Part shown: piece by piece, positions 1 to 8,715 of the stretch
Layout of the letters: each line of letters opens with the position of its first letter
Position numbering within the stretch: position 1 is the stretch's first letter
Assembly: GCA_009377795.1 (NCBI GenBank)
Contig: WHTJ01000029.1
Coordinates: 1 to 45,658, forward strand
Length of the DNA: 45,658 nt
Direction of reading: 5' to 3'
Source: Propionibacteriales bacterium
GTDB lineage: Bacteria > Actinomycetota > Actinomycetes > Propionibacteriales > Nocardioidaceae
Made by a program: the position numbers and the translations under genes
The notes under the pieces: generated by a model
Told to the model about the DNA's origin: nothing
The model's input: the letters and a program-made list of their open reading frames with translations, nothing else
Databases searched by the model: none

Positions 1-594
1 TGCACGCCTCACCTGCGGTACGCCGCGCCACCCCGGATGAGCGGCGACGTAGTCCGTGAACCCGGCAGGCGAGACCAGCCCGCTGGCCAGCCACAGATCA
101 CCCACCACGACGGCTTCTACAAGGTCCGATGCGTTTCGCATGCCATCGAAACAGCTGCGCAAGGGGACGGTGCACGGGATTCCTGCGATCTCGGTGAGAT
201 CGGATGCTGGCAGGGGTTCCCGCGATACCCGTGTGCCCTCCACCTCGTGGATGCGTCCACGTCGGCCGACGTACAGGGGGACGTCGACCCGAGTCCTGCC
301 GTCCTTGCTCAACCCGTCGCAGTACGGCAGGCCGTGGAGAAATCCAGAGGCCCACTCTCCGACGGCCCCATCGGAGGGCAGCCGGATGGAGTGCTGGGCC
401 AGGCGCTGCCCCACCGTCGTCGCGTCGACGGACGCAGGCACGTAGAACCCGTGGGAGGTACGCGCCCAGCGCCGGCTCGTGCGCAGGAGCTGGCGTCGGC
501 TCACGCCCTCATCGCGCAGCTGCCGACGGGATGTCGGCCGCACGAGATGGTCAGGCAACCGCTCCTTCTCGTCGGACACCGCCTCAGCATCCAC
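1..594 (-). CDS. AbiEi/DUF559-like winged-helix protein (3' end outside window)
   Basis: An open minus-strand frame runs from a GTG at 594 to the left edge, 198 codons with no stop. An in-frame TGA lies 9 codons upstream of that GTG. A second GTG at 579 and a TTG at 558 are alternative starts. The N-terminal part reads like a helix-turn-helix (RRQLRDEGVSRRQLLR) followed by a W-x-R-T-S-H-G-F-Y-V-P turn. This is the pattern of the N-terminal wing of AbiEi-type antitoxin or DUF559-family proteins. The middle part contains EVEGTRVSREPLP, LTEIAGIPCTVPLRSCFDG and a VVVGDLW segment, typical of the same actinobacterial proteins. A C-terminal endonuclease-like domain, if present, would lie outside the window. 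No partner toxin gene is seen upstream. The family assignment rests on remembered motif style, not on a search. Confidence 0.6.
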   Translation of the reverse strand, partial: MDAEAVSDEKERLPDHLVRPTSRRQLRDEGVSRRQLLRTSRRWARTSHGFYVPASVDATTVGQRLAQHSIRLPSDGAVGEWASGFLHGLPYCDGLSKDGRTRVDVPLYVGRRGRIHEVEGTRVSREPLPASDLTEIAGIPCTVPLRSCFDGMRNASDLVEAVVVGDLWLASGLVSPAGFTDYVAAHPGWRGVPQVRRA

Positions 595-638
595 CCGATC
601 CGAGGTTCAGAGCCGGGCGTCATCCACAGGCAGGCGTC

Positions 639-690
639 ATGACACGTTCGGCCACGGCGCGGGCCACCCATGGGTGACCGAACGTGTCAT
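639..690. terminator. long inverted repeat downstream of the ABC exporter operon
   Basis: The arms 639-651 and 678-690 are a perfect 13-bp inverted repeat (ATGACACGTTCGG). With one G-U-compatible mismatch they extend to about 17 bp (639-655 and 674-690), leaving an 18-nt loop. The repeat lies between the exporter stop (753) and the start of the left-edge gene (594), both minus strand. It could end the exporter transcript or act as an operator for the left-edge gene. There is no T-tract, as is usual for actinobacterial hairpins. Confidence 0.5.
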
Positions 691-752
691 CTGGCGACGG
701 GTCCGGCCGCCGGTGCCCGGCCGACGGTGCCCGGCCGGCGATGCGCGTGACG

Positions 753-2702
753 TCAGGCCAGCGAGTCCAGCCAGGCGCGGTGCAGGTCGGCGAACCGGCC
801 GTCTCCGCGCGCGATCAGCACCTGCGGCGGGCCGTCCTCCAGGACCCGGCCGTGCTCCAACACCAGCACCCGGTCGGCGATCTCCACGGTGGACAGCCGG
901 TGCGCGATGATCAGCGCCGTACGGTCGGCCAGGATGGTGCGCAGGGCCCGCTGCACCAGCCGCTCACTGGGTACGTCGAGCGAGGACGTCGCCTCATCCA
1001 GGATCAGGACCGCGGGATCGGCCAGGAAGGCCCGGGCGAACGCGACCAGCTGGCGCTGCCCCGCGGACAGCCGGCCGCCGGTGTTCGACACCTCGGTCTC
1101 GTACCCGTCCGGCAACTGAGCGATGAAGTCGTGCGCGCCGATCGCGCGCGCGGCCGCGGCGATCTCCTCCCGGGACGCCGCGGGCCGGCCGAACCGGATG
1201 TTGTCGGCGATCGTGCCGGAGAACACGTAGTTCTCCTGAGTCACCATCACGACCGCGCGCCGCAAGGTGTCCTCGTCGAGATCACGCAGGTCGATCCCGT
1301 CCAGCAGGACCCGCCCGCCGGTCGGGTCGTAGAACCGCGACATCAACTTGGCGATCGTGGTCTTCCCGGCCCCGGTGGCGCCGACCAGCGCCACCGTCTG
1401 GCCCGCGGGCACCGCGAGCTCCAAGCCGGGCAGGACGGGCGGGCCGTCGACGTACCCGAACGCCACCCCCTCGAGCCGCACCTCGCCCCGCGCGACCGGC
1501 AGCGGCGTCGGGCTGGCCGGCTCCGGCACCGAGGGCTCCTCCTCCAGTACGCCGGACAGCTTCTCCAGCGCCGCACCGGCCGACTGGAACGTGTTGTAGA
1601 ACTGCGAAATCTCCTGCATGGGCTCGAAGAACTGCCGAAGGTACAGCAGGAACGCGGCCAGCACCCCGACCGTGACCTCGCCCTCGATCGCGAGATAGGA
1701 GCCGTAAACAAGCACAACCGCGATCGTGATGTTGCCGACCAGCTTGACCCCCGGGGTGAACATGCCGACCAGCCGGAACGCCCGGAGGTTCGCCAGCCGG
1801 TAGTCGTCATCCAGCCGCTCGAAGATCTGCTGGTTGCGGGGCTCACGACGGAACGCCTGCACCGCGCGCATGCCGTTCATCGACTCCACGAAGTGCACGA
1901 TGACGGCCGCGACGGTCTCCCGGGTACGCCGGTACGCCTTTGCGGACCCTCGCCGGAACCACCGGGTGATCAGCCACAGGAACGGGAAGGCGCCCACCGC
2001 CACCAGCCCGAGCTTGACGTCCAGCACCAGCAGCAGGACGCCGGTGCCGAGCAGCGTCAACACCGCGGTGACGAGGCCGTCGAAGCCGGACTCCAGCAGC
2101 TCGTCGATGGCATCGACGTCGGAGGTCAGCCGGGAGATCGTCCGGCCCGAGGTGTAGCGGTCGTGGAACTGGGTGGACAGCCGCTGGAAATGGTTGAACA
2201 CCCGGCGCCGCAACGTCAGCAGGATGCTCTGCCCGATCCTTCCCGCGAGCAGCAGGAACGTCCATCGGGTCGCCGCCTGAGTCAGTGCGGCGACCATGAC
2301 CAGGCCAACGACCGTGAACAGGTAGGCCGCGCTCTCGCCGGCGACGATCGGCGGTATGCCGTTGTCGATTCCCACCTTCACGAGGTACGGAATCGACAGC
2401 CGCGCGGCGTTCTCGGCGAGCACGATCAGCACCAGCAGGGCGATCGTGCGGCGAAACGGCCGGACCAGCTCGCCGAGCAGCCGGCGGGACCGGCGCCGAA
2501 GGAACAGCGACGCCTTCGCCGGGATCTCGTCGGTCTGCTCCGCGGCCACGCCCCGCCAGTCGGCGTGCTGCTCCCGCCAGTCGGCCTCGCTACCCGAGTC
2601 GGCCTCACCCCGCCGAGTGGCCTCATCCACCCCGACACGCCGGTGTGTCGCGGGCTCTTCGGGCCACTCGCCGTCCTGCGTCTGCTGGTCGGTGGAGGTC
2701 AC
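753..2702 (-). CDS. ABC exporter half-transporter, subunit B (canonical ATP site)
   Basis: This 649-aa protein has an N-terminal six-helix exporter domain (about residues 70-370) fused to a C-terminal nucleotide-binding domain. The Walker A is GATGAGKTT, the signature is LSAGQRQ, the Walker B is LILDEATSSLD with the catalytic Glu, and the switch His is in IIAHRLSTV. The first 60 residues are a hydrophilic, charged extension. The start is a GTG whose last bases overlap the stop of the upstream gene (GTGA, 2699-2702), so translation is probably coupled. Together with the upstream half-transporter it fits a heterodimeric type IV exporter such as TM287/288, BmrCD or mycobacterial Rv1272c/Rv1273c. 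The likely role is export of a lipid or drug. The substrate cannot be read from the sequence. Confidence 0.9.
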   Translation of the reverse strand: MTSTDQQTQDGEWPEEPATHRRVGVDEATRRGEADSGSEADWREQHADWRGVAAEQTDEIPAKASLFLRRRSRRLLGELVRPFRRTIALLVLIVLAENAARLSIPYLVKVGIDNGIPPIVAGESAAYLFTVVGLVMVAALTQAATRWTFLLLAGRIGQSILLTLRRRVFNHFQRLSTQFHDRYTSGRTISRLTSDVDAIDELLESGFDGLVTAVLTLLGTGVLLLVLDVKLGLVAVGAFPFLWLITRWFRRGSAKAYRRTRETVAAVIVHFVESMNGMRAVQAFRREPRNQQIFERLDDDYRLANLRAFRLVGMFTPGVKLVGNITIAVVLVYGSYLAIEGEVTVGVLAAFLLYLRQFFEPMQEISQFYNTFQSAGAALEKLSGVLEEEPSVPEPASPTPLPVARGEVRLEGVAFGYVDGPPVLPGLELAVPAGQTVALVGATGAGKTTIAKLMSRFYDPTGGRVLLDGIDLRDLDEDTLRRAVVMVTQENYVFSGTIADNIRFGRPAASREEIAAAARAIGAHDFIAQLPDGYETEVSNTGGRLSAGQRQLVAFARAFLADPAVLILDEATSSLDVPSERLVQRALRTILADRTALIIAHRLSTVEIADRVLVLEHGRVLEDGPPQVLIARGDGRFADLHRAWLDSLA

Positions 2703-4483
2703 TGCAGCACCTCCTCGACGTCCAGGTCCTCGGCGTCCTGACCGAGCAGCTCACGGTAGACCGGTACGTCGCGCAGCAGCTCGTGATGCGTGCCCACGTG
2801 CGAGATCGTGCCGTCCTGCAGCAGCGCGACCTTGTCGGCCAGCAGGACGGTCGACGCGCGATGTGCCACGACGATGCCGGTCGCGTCGCGCAGCACCCGG
2901 CGAAGCGCCTCCTCGACCAGGGCCTCGGTGTGCACGTCAAGGGCGGACAGGGTGTCGTCGAGCACGAGGATCTTGGGGCGGGCCAGGACCGCGCGAGCGA
3001 GCGCCAGGCGCTGACGCTGTCCACCGGACAGGGAAAGCCCCTGCTCCCCGATCCTGGTGTCGAGACCCCACGGCAGGTCGTACACGAACGCGGCCTGCGC
3101 GATCTCGACAGCGCTCCGGATCTCCTCATCCGTGGCGTCCGGACTCCCGAGCGTCAGGTTTTCCCTTGCGCTCATGGAGAACAATGTCGGCTCCTCGAAC
3201 GCCGTGGCAACGATTGCCCGCAGGTTGGCGAGGGTGAGCTCGCGTACGTCGACCCCGTCGATCGTGACCCGGCCGGACGTCACGTCGTACAGCCTCGGCA
3301 CCAGAGCGGTCAGCGCGGTCTTGCCGGAGCCGGTCGCGCCCACCACCGCGACCGTCTCACCCGGTACGACGTCGAGATGTACGTCGTGCAGGACCTCCTC
3401 CGCGGAGTCGGGGAACCGGAAGCCGACGCCCTCGAACCGCAGGCGCCCCCTGGGCCGTTCCAGCTCAACGTCGCCGCCGACGATGTCCGGCACGGAGTCG
3501 AAGATCTCGCCCAACCGGTCGCCGGCGGTCATCGCCTCCTGGGCCATCGCGAGGATAAATCCCAGCGCCGCGACCGGCCAGATCAGCTGCAACAGCAGGG
3601 TGATGAACGCGACCAACGCCCCCGCGGTCAGCTCGCCGCGCCCGACCGCCAGGGCACCGAATAGCAGCACGAGCACCAGCCCGAGGTTGGGGATCACCTC
3701 GAGGAATGTCCAGAACCGTGCCGACAGCCGGACCTTGTCGACCGACGAACCGTAGAGCTTCCTCGCCTTATCGTCGAACGAGTCGTAGACGTGGCGTCTC
3801 CGGCCGAACGCCTTGATCACCCGGATCCCGACCGCGCCCTCCTCGATCGCGGTCGCGAGGTCGCCCTGCTCCTCTTGCACCCGGCGGGAGATGAGGGAGT
3901 ACTCCCGCTGGAACCGCCTGGTCAGGACGATGATCGGGAGCGCGAACCCGGCCACCAGGATCCCCAACGGCAGATGAAGGTGGATCATCAGCCCGATAGT
4001 GACGGCGAGCTGCACGGTGTTGATCACGAGGAACAGCAGCCCGAAGCCGAAGAACCGGCGAATCGCGGACAGGTCGACGGTCGCCCGGGAGAGCAGCTGG
4101 CCGCTCGGCCACCGGGTGTGAAACTCCATCGTCAGCTCCTGCAGCCGGGCGTACAGGTCGTCGCGGAGCGCGGTCTCGATGCCGAGCACGGCGTTCGCCT
4201 GGAACCATCGACGCAGGAAAATCAGCCCCGCCTCGAGCACTCCCAGCGCCAGGGCGAGCAAACCCAGGGGGACGATCGCCCATGCCTCGCCGTCCGCGAT
4301 CGGGCCGTCGATCAACGCCGCGGTCACCAGCGGGATCGACAGGCTGATCCCCACACCGGCGAGCGCGGTGACCAGCATCAGCACCATGACGCCGCGATGC
4401 GGCCTCAGGTACGCGCGAAACCGCCACAGCGAGTGGATTCCGCTGCGGCGGGCGGGATGTTCGCGCTCGGTGGTCAATGACAT
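2699..4483 (-). CDS. ABC exporter half-transporter, subunit A (degenerate ATP site)
   Basis: This 594-aa membrane-ATPase fusion has six transmembrane helices in about residues 25-320, then a nucleotide-binding domain with Walker A GATGSGKT and signature LSGGQRQ. The Walker B is LVLDDTLSALD, where Asp replaces the catalytic Glu. One degenerate and one consensus ATP site is the hallmark of heterodimeric ABC exporters, and the partner gene (overlapping by 4 nt) carries the intact Glu. The ATG at 4483 follows an AGAGGA ribosome-binding site 5 nt upstream. It is the first gene of a two-gene operon. The 240 bp upstream (4484-4723) must contain its promoter and also holds a copy of a dispersed 26-bp repeat. 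Confidence 0.9.
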   Translation of the reverse strand: MSLTTEREHPARRSGIHSLWRFRAYLRPHRGVMVLMLVTALAGVGISLSIPLVTAALIDGPIADGEAWAIVPLGLLALALGVLEAGLIFLRRWFQANAVLGIETALRDDLYARLQELTMEFHTRWPSGQLLSRATVDLSAIRRFFGFGLLFLVINTVQLAVTIGLMIHLHLPLGILVAGFALPIIVLTRRFQREYSLISRRVQEEQGDLATAIEEGAVGIRVIKAFGRRRHVYDSFDDKARKLYGSSVDKVRLSARFWTFLEVIPNLGLVLVLLFGALAVGRGELTAGALVAFITLLLQLIWPVAALGFILAMAQEAMTAGDRLGEIFDSVPDIVGGDVELERPRGRLRFEGVGFRFPDSAEEVLHDVHLDVVPGETVAVVGATGSGKTALTALVPRLYDVTSGRVTIDGVDVRELTLANLRAIVATAFEEPTLFSMSARENLTLGSPDATDEEIRSAVEIAQAAFVYDLPWGLDTRIGEQGLSLSGGQRQRLALARAVLARPKILVLDDTLSALDVHTEALVEEALRRVLRDATGIVVAHRASTVLLADKVALLQDGTISHVGTHHELLRDVPVYRELLGQDAEDLDVEEVLQ

Positions 4484-4670
4484 ATACGTCCTCTGGCGAT
4501 CGGTCGCGCGTCGAGCATGCGACTTGAAGTTCGCTTGAGGTCAAGTTCGCGGGTCGCCGTCACACGCACGGCGTACGCCACATCGATACACGCAGGGTCC
4601 GACAAAGCATGGGGTAAGACGCACGCTACCCGTCGCCCCTAACGCACCGCGACCGAATTTCTCGCCACTC

Positions 4671-4696
4671 TCGCGCCGAGATTGCACATCTGGCCG
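4671..4696 (+). repeat. dispersed 26-bp intergenic repeat, copy A
   Basis: These 26 bases (beginning TCGCGCCGAGATTGCAC) are the exact reverse complement of 9864-9889 and match 28104-28129 at 23 of 26 positions. The core is partly shared with the hairpin at 23871-23898. This copy lies 27 nt downstream of the FtsX permease stop on the minus strand. Confidence 0.8.
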
Positions 4697-4723
4697 CCGA
4701 TCCCAGATCCCCAGATCGCGTCC

Positions 4724-7280
4724 TCAGACCTCGGTACGACGGACCACCGGCAACCGGGACCGGGCGAACAGACCCGCCGTACCCGCGGACAGGAGCGGCA
4801 CGCCCACCGCGATCACGCCGAGCAGCAACCACGGGATGTCGATGATCGGCCCCGGCACCCGGGAGTACTGAGTGAGTGGCCAGGTCACCGCGATACCGGG
4901 AACGAAGCCGATCGCGACTCCCAAACCGGCGCCGAGCAGGCCGATGGTCAGCGCCTGGCCGGTCGCGACCAGCCGGCGGGTGCGCGGCGATGCCCCCACC
5001 GCGGACAACGTCGCGAGGTCCGGGCGGGCGTCCGCCAGCGCGAGCCCGGTCGCCGTCAAGGTGCCGACCAGGACGATCAGCGCACCCACCGCGGCCAGGA
5101 GGACGAAGACCAGCGTGTAGCTCTCCTGGAACCCTCGCTCGACGGAGACATCCGCGCGCGCGGAGACCGCCTTGGCAGCCGCTTCGAGATCGTCGGCCTC
5201 GGCGCCGCTCGGACCGGAGGAGGAGCCTCCGGGGACCACGATCTCCGTGACCCGCCAGGGCAGGCCAGCCTTGTCGGCGGTCTCGGGTGTGATCACGAGC
5301 GGGGTACCCGCCGAGATCCCCGCCTCCGTGATGCGTCCTGCAAGCGCATCGCTGGCCACCGCTGGGACGGGCGTCACCTTCCCGGTGCTCTTGACGCGGA
5401 GCCGCACCATTCCCCGATCGTCGATGGCCGCGGGATTCGCCACCACGGCACCGCCGCTCCGCAGCGTGCCGAGAGCGCGCTCGTCGAGCCGGATGCCGAA
5501 CGCATCCAGCCCGCCCAGGTCCACGACCAGCGACCGCTCGCCGTACGCGTCGACGGTCGCATTGGGGCCATAGGGCCGAGGCGCGCATCGCCGCTGGTCC
5601 TCGGGCGAGCATCCCGGACGTACGACCGGAAGGCCCCAGCCGCGCGTCTGGCCGACTCGCCAGACGTCCTGGCCGGGGAACGCCTCGCGCGCGACACCCT
5701 CGAGCCCGGCCACGGCCGCCTCGTCATCCTTTCCCGGCACCGAGATCGCCGTGGTGCCGAGCGCGTGCCGGAGGTGATAGTTCTCCCGGCCTTCGGCGAA
5801 GTCGCTGGACGAGCCGATGGCCAGCGCCGTGAGACCGATGACGGAGGCCATCACGGCGGCGACCGCGGGCGCCGTGCGTGCACGCTGTCGCGCCGCATCC
5901 CGTACGGCGAACCGCAGCGGCAGCGGCATCCGGCGCGACAGTCGGCCGACCAGCCCCACGCCGGCGGGCGTCACGGCCACCGCACCGAGAACCAGCGCGA
6001 CCGTGCCGAAGGCCACCTTGAACTCTCCGCTCTCGAGCGGCGACGATCCCCCCACGCTGGTCACCGCGGTGAACACGATCGCGGTTCCGACCCCCATCAG
6101 GATCAGGCCGGCCACCGGCCATCCCCACCGGGTCGTGGTCGTGCCGCGACGCCCGGCGAGCGTCGCGAGGACGTCGGTGCGGGCGGCCCGGCGTGCCGGG
6201 AAGTACGCCGCGAGGAGGGCGGACAGAGACCCGAACCCCGCGGCGAGCGCGAGGACGTACCACCGGACGTCGAACGGCCCGAAGTCGTACCACCGCTGCC
6301 CCTCGGCCACCCCGGCCGCGACCCAGGCCAGCCCCAGTCCGGCAGCCGAGCCCAGGACGGCGGACAGCACGCCGAGCACGAGTCCCTGGGCGAGTACGAC
6401 GGCACGCAGATGGCGCGGCTCCCCACCGGTCGCACCAAGCAGCGCGAGCTGGCGACGCTGCCGGCGTACGCCCACCGCGAACGCGGGGGCCGCCAGCAAC
6501 ACCACCTCGAGCACGATGGCGCTGACCACCATCGCGAACACCATGAGTGTCTCCGCGTCGACTCCCGCTTGGCTGGTCGAGGCACGGGCGTACCTCTCCG
6601 AGAGGGGCGGCGGATCCTCGAACACCGCGCGGGAGAATACGCCGAGTCCCAGGCGGTTGAGCCGCCTGACCTCCGCCCAGCCCACCGGCGCCGCCCGGTC
6701 GAGGAGATACCGCATCCGGCCCGGCTCGTCGCTCAGGACCCGCCCGGCGGAGCGACCACGAAGTCGCTGTCGCCGTAGTAGTTGGGCCGCGAGGCGACAC
6801 CCGCGACGGTCGCCTCGCGCGCGCCGTCGCCCAGCCGGATGGTCGACCCGATCCCGTGACCGCGCTCGGCGAGACCGGGCGAGACGACGATCTCGCCGTC
6901 AGCTTCCGGCAGCCGGCCGTCGTCGAGCTCCACCATCCCCGTGATGATGGGGTCCGTCAGGTCGATCTCGGCGGCTCGCTCCAAGCCGAGCGCACCCAGG
7001 CCGCTGCGCGGGCCGGTGTTGATGTCCCTGATCGCGACCACCCTGGCCTGGGTGACGTCGGCGACCTCGTCGGCCGTCCATGGGGTGCTCGCGCCCTTCT
7101 CGGGGGAGTGGCGTCGTGCCGGCCGACCTCGGCGGTGTTCACGAGGACCGCGAGCGCCGTCGTCAGCATCACGGGAACCCCGACCATGGCCGCGACGAGC
7201 GCGCTGCGCCCCCGCGCGCGCAACGCGTCTCGCCGGGCGATCCGGACGGCCGCCCGCCAGCCGGCCATCCGGCCACGCAT
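4724..7280 (-). pseudogene. FtsX-type ABC permease, broken by two frameshifts
   Basis: The permease is continuous only if two single-base deletions are corrected. Segment 1 starts at ATG 7280 (MRGRMAGWRAAVRIARRD, first membrane helix) and leaves frame near 7112 at a run of five C (minus strand). Segment 2, in the next frame, holds the periplasmic domain and ends at a stop about 6734. Segment 3 starts in frame near 6736 and runs to the stop at 4724; it carries seven or more further helices and two FtsX domains. Restored, the protein would be about 850 aa, the size of the intact paralogue at 9901-12444. The ATG overlaps the stop of the ATPase gene (TGATG). Either this operon is a pseudogene or the local sequence has indel errors; the homopolymer context of the first break fits either. 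Confidence 0.75.
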
Positions 7281-8042
7281 CAGCGGCTCCCGCCGGAGAG
7301 CAGCGTCTCCGGGCCGGGAACCGGGCCCGCGGTGTCCACGGCCAGCCCGTCACGCAGGAACAGCACCCGGTCCGCCCAGGCGGCGTGCCGGGCCTCGTGC
7401 GTGACCAGCAGCCCGGCGGCACCGGCGTCGCAGCGCGCCCGCAGCACCCGCATCACGGCCTCCCCGGTCTCGGTGTCGAGCGCGCCGGTCGGCTCGTCGG
7501 CGAGTACGAGCCGCCGCGGACCCACCAGCGCACGGGCGATCGCGACCCTGCTGGCCACCGGACATGTCGTCCGGGAACCGTCCGGCAAGGTCGGACAGTC
7601 CCATCTCGTCGAGCGCCGCGGTCGCCGCGTGGCGGGCCGCTCGCTGCCGTACGCCGTCCAGCTCCAGCGGCAGCATGACGTTCTCCAACGCGGTCAGGGC
7701 CGGGATCAGGTTGAGGTCCTGGAAGACGTAACCGAGGGTGCGCCGCCGCATCCGCGCGAGTTCGCGGCGCGAGAGCCCGCCGAGCCGTACGCCGCACACG
7801 ACCACATCACCCGTTGTCGGCGAGTCGAGACCGCCGGCCAGGCTGAGCAGCGTGGATTTCCCGGACCCGGAGGGCCCCATCACCGCCATCAGCTCGCCCT
7901 CGGCCACGGTGAGCGAGACGCCCTGCAAGGCGTGGACCTCGGCCGCACCGTGACCGTGCACGCGGGTCACGTCCCGCATCTCCAGCAGGGCAGGTCCACC
8001 CCCGGCGCCGGGGAGCTCACGATCTTCGACGAGCGCGGTCAT
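7280..8042 (-). pseudogene. ABC transporter ATPase (MacB/LolD type), frameshifted at the signature motif
   Basis: The frame from ATG 8042 encodes Walker A GPSGSGKST, the Q-loop (GYVFQDLNLIP) and the start of the signature, MSGGQQ, then loses homology. The frame ending at 7280 resumes with VAIARAL, Walker B LVLADEPTGALD and LLVTHEA. A 2-base deletion near 7550 (loss of CG after CAGCAG) explains the break and would restore SGGQQRVAIARAL; a one-base insertion is less likely because it would drop the conserved Arg. The ATG overlaps the padR stop (ATGA, 8039-8042). It is the energising subunit of the FtsX permease downstream. As read, no complete nucleotide-binding domain can be made. Confidence 0.8.
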
Positions 8043-8629
8043 CGCGGCACCTCCTCCGTGGAGACATCCGGCGCCTGCAGACGCTCGGGTGCCGCCGGTT
8101 CGGGGGGTTCGCCCGTACGCCGTACCAGCCGGGCCTCCACATGGTCGAGCCAGCGCACCTCGGCCTCGGTCGCGAAGACCAGGTTGTCCAGCACGAGCAG
8201 CCACGCGATGTCGTCCTGCTCGGTGGCCTGCTGCTTGAGCCGGGTCAGGTGTTGCAGCGCGCGAAGGCACTGCGTCCGCTGCATCTGTACGACGCGGGAG
8301 ACGTCGAGGCCGGGAACCGTCACCGCGAGCGCGAGCTTGATGGTGAGCTCGTCGCGCGGCCGGGTCACCCGGTCCGCGGGCGTGAACCACCACTGCTCCA
8401 CCGTCTGCCGGCCCTCGCCGGTGAGCCGGTACGGGATCCGGCCCTCCGGGTCGGCGGCGCCCGCGGGCTCCACCAGCCCGTCCCGCTCCAGTCGGCGCAG
8501 TGTCGTGTAGACCTGGCCGACGTTCAGCGGCCAGGTGCCGCCGGTTCGGGTCTCGAACTCCGCGCGGAGCTGTGCGCCGTACCGCGGACCCTCGGACAGC
8601 AGCGCCAGCAGGCCGTTCCGGATGGACAT
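8039..8629 (-). CDS. PadR-family transcriptional regulator
   Basis: This 196-aa protein has an N-terminal winged helix (LLALLSEGPRYGAQLRAEFE, then LNVGQVYTTLRRLERDGLV) typical of PadR repressors. A C-terminal helical part of about 100 residues serves for dimerisation. It heads the three-gene operon with the frameshifted ATPase and permease and overlaps the ATPase start by 4 nt. A perfect 15-bp inverted repeat lies 16 nt upstream of its ATG, so autorepression of the operon, relieved by a ligand that may be the pump substrate, is likely. The regulator itself is intact although its target genes are broken. Confidence 0.9.
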   Translation of the reverse strand: MSIRNGLLALLSEGPRYGAQLRAEFETRTGGTWPLNVGQVYTTLRRLERDGLVEPAGAADPEGRIPYRLTGEGRQTVEQWWFTPADRVTRPRDELTIKLALAVTVPGLDVSRVVQMQRTQCLRALQHLTRLKQQATEQDDIAWLLVLDNLVFATEAEVRWLDHVEARLVRRTGEPPEPAAPERLQAPDVSTEEVPR

Positions 8630-8644
8630 CGACGCCCCCTCCCC

Positions 8645-8696
8645 TGCATACTCGGTATATATCCTGGTCAGAGCGTGACTCTATACCGAGTATGCA
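8645..8696. promoter_or_regulatory. PadR operator, 15-bp inverted repeat
   Basis: The arms TGCATACTCGGTATA (8645-8659) and its exact reverse complement (8682-8696) are separated by 22 bp. ATAC...GTAT half-sites are typical of PadR-family operators. The site lies between the padR start (8629) and the aminotransferase stop (8716), so it can only serve padR and its operon. AT-rich sequence inside it (TATATA at 8656-8661) may be part of the -10 region. Confidence 0.8.
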
Positions 8697-8715
8697 CCCA
8701 CCACAACTTCGGAGG

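Noticed and set aside
684-2741. 685-aa plus-strand open frame opposite the ABC exporter
   Set aside because: It is antisense to a clear ABC transporter, rich in Arg/Gln/His with no domain, as expected from third-position GC bias.
4682-6778. 698-aa plus-strand open frame opposite the FtsX permease
   Set aside because: Shadow frame of a recognised permease; no domain and unlikely composition.
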